NCBI GenBank assembly: GCA_963765785.1
Contig: CAVXXW010000009.1
Span: 310,001-374,000 of the forward strand
Reading direction: 5' to 3'
Length of the DNA: 64,000 nucleotides
Source of the DNA: AC-32 sp963765785
GTDB lineage: Bacteria > Actinomycetota > Thermoleophilia > Gaiellales > Gaiellaceae
In this document: positions 47,801 through 56,900 of the stretch, in pieces
Numbering within the stretch: the first letter of the stretch is position 1
Layout: each line of letters opens with the position of its first letter
Program-made: the position numbers and the translations under genes
The notes under the pieces: generated by a model
Told to the model about the DNA's origin: nothing
The model's database searches: none
What the model saw: the letters and a program-made list of their open reading frames with translations, nothing else

Positions 47801-48454
47801 ATGGAAGCAGCGCAGGGGCTCGTGAAACCAAAGCTCCGCGGCGTCTTTCACGAGATCGGCTTCTACGTGGCTACCGCAACCGGCGCGGTCATGGTCGTCA
47901 CGGCCAAAGCAGGAACAGCCCAGACGGCCGCCGCGATCTTCGCGAGCTGCGTCGTCATCTGCTTCGGCGCGAGCGCCGTCTACCACCGACCGACGTGGCG
48001 CCCGCGGGCGCGCGCCTGGCTCGCTCGGCTCGACCACGCCGGCGTCTATTTGCTGATCGCCGGCAGCTATGCGCCGTTCGGGTTGATCGTGATGTCACGG
48101 GGTTGGGCGATTCCGGTCCTTGCGATCGTCTGGGGCGGCGCGCTCGTCGCGATCCTCTTGAAGCTGTTCTGGGTGCAGGCGCCGAAGTGGCTCTCGGCCG
48201 CAATCGGTCTCATGCTCGGTTGGGTCGGAGCGGCCGCGTTCACACAGCTGCTGCGACTAGCCCCGCTTGCCATCCTGCTCGTCGTCGTCAGCGGGATCCT
48301 CTACACCGCGGGGGCCGTGATCTATGCACGACGCCGACCCGACCCGCGTCCACAAGTGTTCGGGTACCACGAGCTGTTCCACCTGCTCACGGTTGCGGCG
48401 GCAGCGTGTCAGTACGTTGTCGTCGCCTTCTACGTGCTTCCGCGCGCGTCGTAG
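47801..48454 (+). CDS. Hemolysin III (PAQR/TrhA) family membrane protein
   Basis: A 217 aa seven-helix membrane protein of the PAQR/hemolysin III family. Metal-site histidines and partners are seen in FGASAVYHRPTW, RLDHAGVYLLIAGSYAPF and GYHELFHLLTVAA. TACGAT (47788-47793) lies 7 bases before ATG 47801, which favours that leaderless start over ATG 47792. Bacterial members influence membrane lipid state; any haemolytic role is historical. Confidence 0.87.
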   Translation: MEAAQGLVKPKLRGVFHEIGFYVATATGAVMVVTAKAGTAQTAAAIFASCVVICFGASAVYHRPTWRPRARAWLARLDHAGVYLLIAGSYAPFGLIVMSRGWAIPVLAIVWGGALVAILLKLFWVQAPKWLSAAIGLMLGWVGAAAFTQLLRLAPLAILLVVVSGILYTAGAVIYARRRPDPRPQVFGYHELFHLLTVAAAACQYVVVAFYVLPRAS

Positions 48455-48783
48455 GAATCCGAGCGACGCCGCGGCGAGCGGCCTCGACCGGAGCTGCCGA
48501 GACCTGGGCTATGATTCGTTGGCGCGTTGGGCTTAGCGCGGAAGCCGCCGAGGCTCGAACCCTCTTCGACTGTCACATTTTGCCTGGGTGCACCAGGAGC
48601 GCTCGCCTCGAGCATTCCAGATCGACGAAGAAGAGGGAGTCGGATGCACGGAACCCTTCGACGGTACGAAGGTGTGAATCAGGCACGGTCCTCGCAACCA
48701 CCGACCTACAAGACGCGTCGTCTGCTCTCCGCCGTCTAGAGCGCGGGGAGACAGCGACGAACGAGGAGGGAGGTGGCTCCGTC

Positions 48784-49011
48784 TTGGCGAGTGGAACGGT
48801 GAGGTGGTTCAACGAGGAGAGCGGCTACGGCTACATCGTCGCCGACGAGGGCGGCGAGGAACTCTTCGTGCACCGGGGGAGCATCATGGGCAACGACTGG
48901 CGTACGAGAACGTTGGTCGAGGGCGCGCGAGTCGGCTTCGACCTGCGCGAGGGCGGTATGTGTCCAGAGGCGATCCACGTTCTCAAGCTCGCCGCCAAGG
49001 GCTGTCCGTGA
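48784..49011 (+). CDS. Cold-shock domain protein
   Basis: A 75 aa CSD protein that would bind single-stranded RNA or DNA. RNP1-like sequence ESGYGYIVADEGGEELFVHRG replaces the usual GFGFI..DG with YGYI. LASGTVRWFNEE is the first strand. TTG 48784 is the only in-frame start near GGAGGGAGG; an ATG is absent. The preceding 329 bp (48455-48783) have no gene, a possible TATGAT -10 at 48510-48515 and a CCTGG-GTGCA-CCAGG hairpin, so the mRNA may carry a long 5' leader. Confidence 0.78.
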   Translation: MASGTVRWFNEESGYGYIVADEGGEELFVHRGSIMGNDWRTRTLVEGARVGFDLREGGMCPEAIHVLKLAAKGCP

Positions 49012-49226
49012 GCGCTTCCAGGCTCGCGGCGAACCTGCGTGACTTTCGTTGCGCGACCTGCGGCTACGGAATCACGGTGCGCAGCGACCTACCGACCTGT
49101 CCGATGTGTCAGACGACCGATTGGCGAACGCGATACGAACTGAACCGACAGCAGCAGAGATGGCCACAGTTGGCGAGACCCGTGACGAAAACGAGGGTGC
49201 TGCCGAGCGCACCCAGAGGGAGCTGA
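49008..49226 (+). CDS. Small zinc-ribbon protein
   Basis: A 72 aa protein with two CxxC pairs, FRCATCGYGI and LPTCPMCQTTDWR, making a rubredoxin/rubrerythrin-like zinc ribbon. The tail is basic. GTG 49008 overlaps the cold-shock stop as GTGA, so the two are co-translated. Function unknown; coupling to a cold-shock protein suggests nucleic-acid work, which is inference. Confidence 0.68.
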   Translation: MSASRLAANLRDFRCATCGYGITVRSDLPTCPMCQTTDWRTRYELNRQQQRWPQLARPVTKTRVLPSAPRGS

Positions 49227-49318
49227 CGAGAAGCGTCGGCACGACGCTCAGGCGACCGAAGAAGGCTCGACGGAAGCTGTTTGGACGCCGGCGTGACCGG
49301 GAGGCCGAGAAGTCGTAA
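49160..49318 (+). CDS. Possible small basic protein
   Basis: A 52 aa frame from ATG 49160, MATVGETRDENEGAAERTQR then PKKARRKLFGRRRDREAEKS, overlapping the zinc-ribbon gene in another frame. The lysine/arginine-rich end could bind nucleic acid or be fortuitous. Weak Shine-Dalgarno. Confidence 0.3.
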   Translation: MATVGETRDENEGAAERTQRELTRSVGTTLRRPKKARRKLFGRRRDREAEKS

Positions 49319-49343
49319 CCGGCAGCGATCTCCGAGAGGGCCT

Positions 49344-49652
49344 CTAGTAGATGTGAAGCTTCTCCAGGAGTGCGAGCGGGTCGTCGATCGACTCGAACAA
49401 GTCCTTGTTGTGCTTGATCATCTTGCTGCGCATGTAGACGCGAAGCCATTGCTTGTAGATGTACAGCTCATAGCGCTCGAGCATGTCTCGTAGTGGGACG
49501 TCCCGTTGCGCGAGGAGCTCGGCCAGGAACATCGCGCACTCGAAGCCGAGCGAAATCGACTAAAAGCACGGCGAGCCGATGGCCGAGTCGCCGGCAAGGA
49601 ACACCGGTGAGCCGCCGAACGGGTGGCCACTCGGCTCGGCTGACAGCAACTG
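49344..49652 (-). pseudogene. FAD-dependent oxidoreductase C-terminal fragment
   Basis: The frame reads LLSAEPSGHPFGGSPVFLAG, DSAIGSPCF, then an in-frame TAG at 49560-49562, then SISLGFECAMFLAELLAQRD and YIYKQWLRVYMRSKMIKHNK to the stop. GDSAIGSP and LGFECA are the FAD-binding GD motif and following helix of tryptophan-halogenase/monooxygenase-like flavoproteins. The N-terminal FAD fold is missing, so this is a dead fragment. It lies head to head with an intact FAD monooxygenase. Confidence 0.62.
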
Positions 49653-49798
49653 ACGGTTGGCAGTTGCGCAACGACGGCGAGCCCGATTCGCCCTCTCCAA
49701 CGCAATTTTACACGGCAAGCGCGGCCCTCATGAGGCCCGCGTTCGTGCCGCATAATCGCCTGCCGCACGCCCAGATCCCAGGAAATCGGAGGAGCGAA

Positions 49799-51289
49799 AT
49801 GCACGAGGTACTCATCGCCGGAGGCGGCCCGACAGGGCTGACGTTGGCAGGCGAGTTGGCGTTGGCGGGGGTGGACGTCGCCGTCGTCGAACGGCGGCCC
49901 AGCCAGGAGCTCGCCGGCTCGCGCGCAGGTGGCCTGCACTCACGCACCATCGAGGTCTTCGACCAGCGCGGAATCGCCGACCGGTTCCTTGCCGAAGGGC
50001 AGACGGCTCAGGTCGGGGCCTTCGGTGCGACCCAGTTCGACATCAGCGACTTCCCGACGCGGCACCCGTACGGGCTCGGGCTCTGGCAGAACCACATCGA
50101 GCGGATCCTGGCCGGCTGGGTCGAGGAGCTGCCGGTGCAGTTCTACCGCGGCGGCGAGGTGACTGGCTTCACGCAGGAGGACGCCGCCGTCGACGTCGAG
50201 ACGTCCGACGGTCCGCTGCGGGCGCAGTACCTCGTCGGGTGCGACGGAGGGCGCAGCCTGGTCCGTCGAACGGCCGGGATCGAGTTCCCAGGGTGGGATC
50301 CCACGATCAGCAGCCTGATCGCCGAGGTCGAGATGACCGAGGAGCCGGAGCTGGGCGTCCGCCACGATGCCGCGGGCATGCACGGCCTCGGCAGGGTGGA
50401 GTACGAGATCCGCGACGGCGAGATCATCTGGAAGGACTCCGGCCCGGTTCGGGTCATGGTGACCGAGCGGCATGTCGGCCGGACCACCGAGCCCACGTTG
50501 CGCGACATCAGCGAGGGCCTCATCGCCGTCTACGGGACCGACTTCGGGGTTCACAGCCCCACCTGGATCTCGAGGTTCACCGACATGAGCCGGCAGGCCG
50601 CGGCCTACCGCGAGGGACGGGTCCTGCTGGCCGGAGACGCAGCCCACGTGCATTCACCCGACGGCGGGCAGGGCCTCAACATCGGAGTGCAGGACGCGGT
50701 CAACCTGGGCTGGAAGCTGGGCCAGGTCGTCAAAGGGGTCTCGCCGGACGGCCTGCTGGACACCTACCACGCCGAGCGCCACCCGGTCGCTGCCCGCGTG
50801 CTGCGCAACACGATGGCCTCGGTCGCGCTTCGCCGCCCGGACGACCGCATCAAGGCCCTTGGCGACGTCGTGTCCGAGCTGCTGAGCTTCGAGGAGCCGC
50901 GCAAGCGCTTCGCCGCGATGATGTCCGGCCTGGACGTTCACTACGACCTCGGCGAGGGTCACCCGCTGCTCGGACGTCGCATGCCGGACCTCGACCTGGT
51001 CACCGCCGACGGCCCTCTGCGGGTCTACACCCTGCTGCACGATGCCCGGCCGGTGCTGCTCAATCTCGCTGAGCCCGGCGGCCTCGAGATCACTCCTTGG
51101 ACGGATCGGGTTCAGCTGGTCGACGCCGAGTACACTGGTACCTGGGAGCTGCCGGCGCTCGGAGAAGTCGCGGCTCCTTCAGCAGTGCTCGTTCGCCCTG
51201 ACGGATACGTCGCCTGGGTCGGAGAAGGAAGCGACATCGGGCTCACCGACGCGCTGGCGATCTGGTTCGGACCAGCGTCAACTGCGTAG
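49799..51289 (+). CDS. FAD-dependent aromatic monooxygenase (PHBH fold)
   Basis: A 496 aa flavoprotein hydroxylase. GGGPTGLTLAGELALAG binds the FAD adenine part, DGGRSLVRRTAGIEFPG is the DG motif, and LLAGDAAHVHSPDGGQGLN the GD motif. A thioredoxin-like C-terminal domain follows (RVYTLLHDARPVLLNLAEPGG), as in MhpA/PgaE/rifampicin monooxygenase relatives. ATG 49799 follows GGAGGAG; the long upstream open frame is spurious. The substrate could be a phenolic or a polyketide/rifamycin; not decided by sequence. Confidence 0.88.
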   Translation: MHEVLIAGGGPTGLTLAGELALAGVDVAVVERRPSQELAGSRAGGLHSRTIEVFDQRGIADRFLAEGQTAQVGAFGATQFDISDFPTRHPYGLGLWQNHIERILAGWVEELPVQFYRGGEVTGFTQEDAAVDVETSDGPLRAQYLVGCDGGRSLVRRTAGIEFPGWDPTISSLIAEVEMTEEPELGVRHDAAGMHGLGRVEYEIRDGEIIWKDSGPVRVMVTERHVGRTTEPTLRDISEGLIAVYGTDFGVHSPTWISRFTDMSRQAAAYREGRVLLAGDAAHVHSPDGGQGLNIGVQDAVNLGWKLGQVVKGVSPDGLLDTYHAERHPVAARVLRNTMASVALRRPDDRIKALGDVVSELLSFEEPRKRFAAMMSGLDVHYDLGEGHPLLGRRMPDLDLVTADGPLRVYTLLHDARPVLLNLAEPGGLEITPWTDRVQLVDAEYTGTWELPALGEVAAPSAVLVRPDGYVAWVGEGSDIGLTDALAIWFGPASTA

Positions 51290-51296
51290 CGCGTTC

Positions 51297-52193
51297 TCAC
51301 GCCGCCCGAGTTGCACCTTCGAGGAGCCGTCCCACTCGCGGCATGTTCTTGGGACGCCAGACGTGGCGGTCCTCGAACGGCCACGCGTAGATCGAGCTGC
51401 CGTCGCGACCGAGCTCGAGCAGGCCGGGCTCGACGAGCTGCACCGCGGACCACTCGTAGAGGCGCTGCAGCCGCGGCAGGATCACCGCGTAGTCGAGCAG
51501 CCGGCCGAGACGCTCCTCGTCGGCGATGTAACGCTCCACGTCGAGCTCGAGTGGATAGCGGTCGGGCAGCACGCGGCGGAGCGAGAGAAAGACACCGGCC
51601 ACGCCGAGCCGCGGGTCGCCGAGCAGGCGCCCGAGCGGTGCGAGCCGTCCGAGCGCGAGGCGCGGCGCGCCGACGAGTGCGTGCGCGTAGAGCACACGGA
51701 CGAGCGCGACGTTGATGAAGAAGCGCTCGGGCCGGCTCTCTGCTTCGGCGAGGTCGCGGTACTCGAGATACCCGCCCACGATGCTCGCGTTGTGCGCCCG
51801 GTACCAGTTGCGCCCAGTCGGCCTTGCGCTGAAGTCCAGCCAGAGCCGGACGGCGGGCGACGACGTCTCGCCCTCCAATCCGCCCAGCAGCCCTACGGCC
51901 TCGCATCCGTCTCTCAGCAGCCGGTCGTTCATCGCGCGCCACCACACGCTGCCGGGCGGGGAGGCGTCGAGCGGATCGAGCACGCCGCGGTGCGCCTGCC
52001 AGCGCATGAACGACAGTGCGGCCCGTCGGAACGGCAAGTGTCGAGGCGCCCGACCGGTCGGCCCGTGGAACAACCGGTCCAACAGAGCGAGACGGGCCGT
52101 CGGGTCGTCGCGGACCGCCGCGACCTGATCCTCGGCCGAGCGCAGGGCCGAGCCTGCGTCCGTGCTCAGAACGCGTCCGTCATCGACTTCCAC
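51297..52193 (-). CDS. Protein of unknown function, last gene of the TIR operon
   Basis: A 298 aa soluble protein, no signal or membrane helices. Conserved-looking blocks are SFMRWQAHRGVLDPLD, WWRAMNDRLLRDG, NWYRAHNASIVGGYLEYRDL, FFINVALVRVLYAHALVG and WPFEDRHVWRPKNMPRVG, rich in W, R and H. I recall similar uncharacterised actinobacterial proteins but no assigned activity. It overlaps the TIR gene by 28 bases, so translation is coupled. Confidence 0.8.
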   Translation of the reverse strand: MEVDDGRVLSTDAGSALRSAEDQVAAVRDDPTARLALLDRLFHGPTGRAPRHLPFRRAALSFMRWQAHRGVLDPLDASPPGSVWWRAMNDRLLRDGCEAVGLLGGLEGETSSPAVRLWLDFSARPTGRNWYRAHNASIVGGYLEYRDLAEAESRPERFFINVALVRVLYAHALVGAPRLALGRLAPLGRLLGDPRLGVAGVFLSLRRVLPDRYPLELDVERYIADEERLGRLLDYAVILPRLQRLYEWSAVQLVEPGLLELGRDGSSIYAWPFEDRHVWRPKNMPRVGRLLEGATRAA

Positions 52194-53083
52194 TCACGCA
52201 GGCGCTGCGCGATCAGCTCGGCCCGCTCCTCCGGGCTCCCGCCGTCGAGCAGCTCGAGATCCGACGGGTCGGCTCGGAGGTAGACGCCGGAGGTCCGGGC
52301 GTTCAGCTCGAGGTCGCGGTCCGAGCGAGTCGTCCAGTACCCGGTCGCTCGGTCGACGTTCTCCACGGTGATCTCGCCGGTGCCCTCGAGCTGCGGGGCG
52401 TTCGGGTGCCGAGGGCGCTCGCCGTTCCAGAAGTAGAAGACGCCGGCCGGATCCCGGCGCTCCTTCGAGGCCTCGCTCCAGTAGCGGACCGACAGCATGC
52501 CGTCCTCCTGCCAGCCCCGGCCGTTCACGTTCAGGCCGCCGTCGCGGTCGCGCGAGATCTGCAGGAGGCTCACCGCCGATGGCTCCTCCTCGGTCCGCAC
52601 CGTGAGCGAGAGCTGCCACCACAGCCCCTCGATCGCACTGCGGCGGCCCTCGGTCTCGATCGCCTTGCGGAGCTTCTGGTTGATCGCGCGCACCTCCGCC
52701 GGGCTCGTGGCCGGGTCGTACCGGATCGAGGTGAGGCCGAGCAGGTCGCTCGGCAGCTTGGAGCCGGCCGCGTGGAGGATGAACGTGCGCCGCATGCCGA
52801 GCGCGCCGCCGAACAGCCCGGCCTCGAACACCACGTTGTCGCGCGGCGATGCCTCGCCGGACTCGGACGCGTCCGTCGTCGTCCAGTCGTCCTGGGCGAA
52901 GACGAAGGCGGCGAAGTCGACCTCCTGGGAGAGCTCGACCAGCCGGTCGAGGGTCTCCCGCCCCGGGTTGAACGTGGTCGTCCAGGGCTCGACCTCGGCG
53001 ACTTCCGCGAGACCGCGCATGATCGCCTGGATCAGCTTGGCCTGCTTGCCCGACGACCCGAGGAAGATGCGGGGCTTGTTCAC
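52166..53083 (-). CDS. TIR-domain protein (Cap12/PycTIR type) with unassigned C-terminal domain
   Basis: A 305 aa protein. Residues 1-125 match the TIR subtype used by CBASS Cap12 and Pycsar effectors (PF10137-like): PRIFLGSSGKQAKLIQAI, DFAAFVFAQDDW, then RDNVVFEAGLFGGALGM with the catalytic glutamate at E87, and KLPSDLLGLTSIRYD. Such TIRs cleave NAD+ once activated. Residues about 150-305 form a beta-rich domain with WWQLSLTVRTEEE, GVFYFWNGERPRHP, TGYWTTRSD and ARTSGVYLRADPSDLEL; it is not STING, SAVED or a cyclic-nucleotide domain that I recognise. No cyclase lies nearby. Start ATG 53083, 27 bp after the PAS-LuxR stop. Confidence 0.85.
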   Translation of the reverse strand: MNKPRIFLGSSGKQAKLIQAIMRGLAEVAEVEPWTTTFNPGRETLDRLVELSQEVDFAAFVFAQDDWTTTDASESGEASPRDNVVFEAGLFGGALGMRRTFILHAAGSKLPSDLLGLTSIRYDPATSPAEVRAINQKLRKAIETEGRRSAIEGLWWQLSLTVRTEEEPSAVSLLQISRDRDGGLNVNGRGWQEDGMLSVRYWSEASKERRDPAGVFYFWNGERPRHPNAPQLEGTGEITVENVDRATGYWTTRSDRDLELNARTSGVYLRADPSDLELLDGGSPEERAELIAQRLREWKSMTDAF

Positions 53084-53110
53084 GCGACGAACGGTAGACC
53101 TCTTGGGCGT

Positions 53111-53698
53111 CTAGCTCTCGGCCAGCAGCCCTCGACGGTGCGCGATCGCGACCGCTTCGAGGCGTGAGTGGGCGCCCAGCGCGGCCAGGATATGGCGGAT
53201 GTGGTTGCGCACCGTCTCGGAGGCCAGGTGCAGCATCGACGCGATGTCCGCGGTGGAGGCGCCGTCGCCGAGCATCTGCAGGACCTGGTACTGGCGCGCG
53301 GTCAGACCCGCCGTCTCCGGTCCGGCACGCGGCGGGCCGACGACGGCGACGCCGAAGATCGCGTGGCAGACGTCGCCGTCCGGGATCGCCACGGAGCTGA
53401 TCTCGGCGCGGCGGCGCTTCCCGTCCGGCGTGACGACGTCGACCTCGTAATCGGTCGGCGGCCCGCCGGCGAGCTTCTGCGCTAGCTGCCGCTCGACGAG
53501 CGGGCGGTCTTCGGGAGCCACCACCGACGCGAAGGGTCGGCCGTCGAGGTTTCCGACCGTCTTGCGCGCCGCGTCGTTCTCCCACGTGACGACTCCGGCG
53601 CGGTCGACGATGCCGGCCGGCACACGGACCTGCTCGAGCATCGCCATCAGGTCGATCCGGCCGGGCTCGCCCTCCGCCGTTCCTTCAACCGATGGCAC
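53111..53698 (-). CDS. PAS-LuxR transcriptional regulator
   Basis: A 195 aa one-component regulator. The PAS domain (VRVPAGIVDRAGVVTWEND to ISSVAIPDGDVCHAIFGVAV) is followed by a LuxR helix-turn-helix, LTARQYQVLQMLGDGASTAD then SETVRNHIRHILAALGAHSR. It lacks a receiver domain, so a small ligand or redox cue in the PAS is likely. It is the first gene of the TIR operon and paralogous to the regulator at 62912. Confidence 0.88.
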   Translation of the reverse strand: MPSVEGTAEGEPGRIDLMAMLEQVRVPAGIVDRAGVVTWENDAARKTVGNLDGRPFASVVAPEDRPLVERQLAQKLAGGPPTDYEVDVVTPDGKRRRAEISSVAIPDGDVCHAIFGVAVVGPPRAGPETAGLTARQYQVLQMLGDGASTADIASMLHLASETVRNHIRHILAALGAHSRLEAVAIAHRRGLLAES

Positions 53699-53780
53699 CT
53701 GCGCATCATCTCACCGGGCCGCTCGCGGGGGTCGGGAGCCATGACGGATACTCGGCTCCACCGGCCCGGCGGAGGGGATC

Positions 53781-56178
53781 GTGACGGCAACGAGCGCTAG
53801 ACGGAAGCAGCGGGTCGAGCAGGCCGAGCGGTCGTGGCAGTTCGCCTTGCTGACGAAGACGGAGCTCGGGCGGCGCAACCGCCGACCGGTCGACTCGGTC
53901 GTGCTCGTCGTCGGTGCCGTCCTCGTCGGGCTGTCGGCGGTGATCACGTCGGAGGCGCCGAACCAGGACCGCGACGTCGCACACGCGCTGATGACGATCC
54001 TCGGCTGGGCGGGAGGCCTCTGGCGGACGGCGTTCGTCGCGCTGCTCGTGCTCGCGCTCGTCGTCATCGCCGACGTGCTCGTGCGTGCGCGGTGGGACCT
54101 CGCGCGCGACCTGCTCGTCGCGGCGGTGCTGCTGGTCGGGGTGGCCGAGCTGCTCGGCGGGAGCGTCACGTCCGACTGGGGACTGGTCGAGCGTCACCCG
54201 CTCGCGAACTGGGGCTACCCGGATTTTCGCCTGGCGCTGTCCAGCGCCGTGCTCGTGGTCGTCGGCCCGGAGCTGGTGCGACCCGTCCGGCTCTTCGCGA
54301 TCTGGCTCGTCCCGATTGCGGCCATCGGTGCGATCGCCTTCGCCGCCGCGCTGCCGTCGTCCGTCCTCGCCGCGCTCGCTCTGGGCCTGGCTTCCGCGGC
54401 CCTGGTGCGATTGGTGTTCGGAACGGCGGCGGGTGTCCCGCCTGCGGCCGACGTCAAGGCTGCGCTGGGGAGCCTCGGCGTCGAGGTCGCCGACCTGCGT
54501 CCGTCGCTGCAGCAGCACATCGGCGCAGCGGAGTACGTGGGGCACGACGCGGCGGGCAGCCCGTTGAAAGTCCGCCTGCTCGGCCGCGACGCGCAGGACA
54601 CGCAATGGCTGGCCCGGCGCTGGCGGGCGCTCGCGTACCGCGACCCGCCGAGGAGCGTCGCGGTCGGGCGCCTGGAGCAGGTCGAGCACGAAGCTCTGGC
54701 CACGCTGATGGCCGCGCAGGCGGGCGTGCACGCGCCCGCTGTCGTGACGGCGGCGCTCGGCCCGACGGGCGACGCGATCGTCGTCACACGGCAGCCGGAC
54801 CTCGAGCCGCTGGAGACCCTGCCGAGCGACCGCGTGTCGGACGAGCTGCTCGGGCGCCTCTGTGCGCAGGTGGCCCAGCTGCACGAGGCCGGCATCTCGC
54901 ACAACCGGCTCAACGCCTCCAACGTCCTCGTCGTCGACGGACAGCCGCTGCTCGTCGACTTCTCGGCGGCGACCCTCGGCGCGCCGCAATCGGCGCTGGA
55001 CATCGACGTGGCCGAGCTCCTCGTCGCCTGCACCGTCCTGGTTGGCCCGGAGCGCGCTCTGAAGAACGCGGTCGACGCTGGCTGGGGCGACGCGATCGGT
55101 CGCGCCCTGCCGTACCTCCAGCGCGCGGCGCTGACGCCGCACCTGCGGGACCTGGCCCGGAGCCACGAGGTCGGGCTGAAGGACCTGCGCGCCGCCGCCG
55201 CCGCGGCGACCGGCCAGGAAGCGCCCGAGGTGGCGCCGCTGCGGCGGATGCGGCCGAAGGACCTCGCTGCTGACCGCGGCGCTGATCTTCGGCGCGTACC
55301 TGCTGATCAGCAAGCTCGCGTCGATCGGCTTCGGGACGATCGCCCACGAGCTCCGCCAGGCGGACATCGCGTGGGTCGTGGTCGCGTTGCTGCTTGCCCA
55401 GGCCACGTTCGTCGGATCGGGGATCTCGATCCGCGGCGCCGTGATGACGCCGCTGCCGCTGCTCCCGTGCGTCGTGCTGCAGTCGGCGATCAAGTTCATC
55501 AACCTGACCGTTCCGAGCTCGGCGGGCCGCATCGGGATGAACCTCCGGTTCCTCCAGCGGCTGGGGACGCCGCTGCCGGAGGCCGTGGCGGCCGGCGCCG
55601 TCGACGACGCCTCGGAGACGATCGTGCAGGTCGCGCTCTTCCTGGTCGTCCTCCCGTTCGTGCACGTCAACCTGAACACCGGGCAGCTCCACGGCGGCGG
55701 CCCGAATGGCCGCCTCCTGGCCGCGCTCGCGATCGCGCTCGTGATCGGCGTGGCGGTCGTGCTCGGCGTGCCAAAGCTTCGGGCGAAGGTCGTGCCGCCG
55801 GCACGGCAGGCGCTGACCGGGCTCTGGAGCGTCGCGCGGAACCGGCAGAAGCGCCTGGAGCTCTTCGGCGGCAACATCGCGTCCGAGCTGGTCTACGCGT
55901 TGTCGCTCGGCGCCACGTGCCTCGCGTACGGCGTCCACCTCAACCTGGCCGAGCTCGTCTTCGTCAACACCGCCGCCTCGGTTCTCTCGAGCCTGATCCC
56001 GGTGCCAGGCGGCATCGGCGCCGCCGAGGCGAGCCTCTCAGCGGGGCTGATCGCGCTGGGCGTCGACCAGTCGACCGCGTTCGCGATTGCGATCACCCAG
56101 CGCCTGTGCACGTTCTACCTGCCGCCGATCTGGGGCTACCTCTCCTTGCGCTGGCTCACCCACAAGGGCTACGTCTAG
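53781..56178 (+). pseudogene. Pseudokinase-LPG synthase TM fusion, frameshifted
   Basis: A large membrane protein. Frame one gives about six helices (residues 40-215), then a kinase-like region: AGISHNRLNASNVLVVDGQ matches the catalytic loop, but the aspartate is replaced (HNR), while LLVDFSAATLG keeps the DFG-type aspartate. Near 55265-55270 one extra base moves the sense to a frame with LIFGAYLLISKLASIGFGTI, VPSSAGRIGMNLRFLQRLG and IPVPGGIGAAEASLSAGLIA, an LPG synthase/flippase-like transmembrane domain ending at 56178. The architecture is known in actinobacteria from memory. Joined about 799 aa. Confidence 0.78.
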
Positions 56179-56265
56179 CGACTTGCCGCACTAGGCCGCT
56201 GGGCGTAGCGTTGCGGGCAAGCTCCGCGTCGGGGTCGGCGGAGATAGCGACCGGGAGGTGCTGTC

Positions 56266-56847
56266 ATGTCGACCATCGCAAGTCCAATGAAGTCCACGGC
56301 CGAGCGCACGCTCGGACGGGTGCTGCCGCCCTGGTGGTTGTTGCTGATCACCGGCATCGGCTGGATCCTGGTGGGGCTGATCGTGCTGCGCTTCGACTAC
56401 ACGTCCGTCAGCGCGATCTCGATTCTGTTCGGCTGCGTCGCGATCGCCGCCGGCGTGCTCGAGATCGGCATGGTGTTCATCGCCGCAGGCTGGTGGAAGC
56501 TGTTCTACGGCGTCCTGGCCGTCATCTTCATCGCCGTCGGGATCATCGCGTTCATCCATCCCGGCAACACGTTCGAGGCGCTGGCCGCCGTCTTCAGCTT
56601 CTTCCTGATCTTCGCCGGGACCTGGGACATCATCGTGTCGATCTCGACCCGGCACGAGATCGAGGTGTGGTGGCTGCAGTTGATCGGCGGGATCATCGAG
56701 CTCGCCCTCGGCTTCTGGGCAGCCGGGTTCTACGGGCGGAGCGCCGTCCTGCTGATCGCGTGGGTGGCCGCCTTCACCCTGATCCGCGGCGTCCGCGACA
56801 TCGTGCTCGCCTTCCGGGTCCGCGAGGTGCAGCACGGCACCGCCTGA
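56266..56847 (+). CDS. HdeD-like (DUF308) membrane protein
   Basis: A 193 aa protein with six helices in three pairs, typical of HdeD/DUF308 (about 24-42, 48-66, 75-93, 103-120, 132-150, 160-180). GVLAVIFIAVGIIAFIHPGN is the repeating motif. In enterobacteria HdeD is linked to acid resistance; here only membrane location is secure. GTGCTGTC and GGGAGGTG precede ATG 56266. Confidence 0.83.
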   Translation: MSTIASPMKSTAERTLGRVLPPWWLLLITGIGWILVGLIVLRFDYTSVSAISILFGCVAIAAGVLEIGMVFIAAGWWKLFYGVLAVIFIAVGIIAFIHPGNTFEALAAVFSFFLIFAGTWDIIVSISTRHEIEVWWLQLIGGIIELALGFWAAGFYGRSAVLLIAWVAAFTLIRGVRDIVLAFRVREVQHGTA

Positions 56848-56900
56848 CCGCGCACGAGCGCTGACGTGACAACCGATCGTCGAAAGGGGGCGGCTTCGCC

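Noticed and set aside
52194..53585. Minus-strand 463-codon frame overlapping the TIR gene
   Set aside because: Arginine/proline/alanine-rich shadow of the TIR and PAS-LuxR frames.
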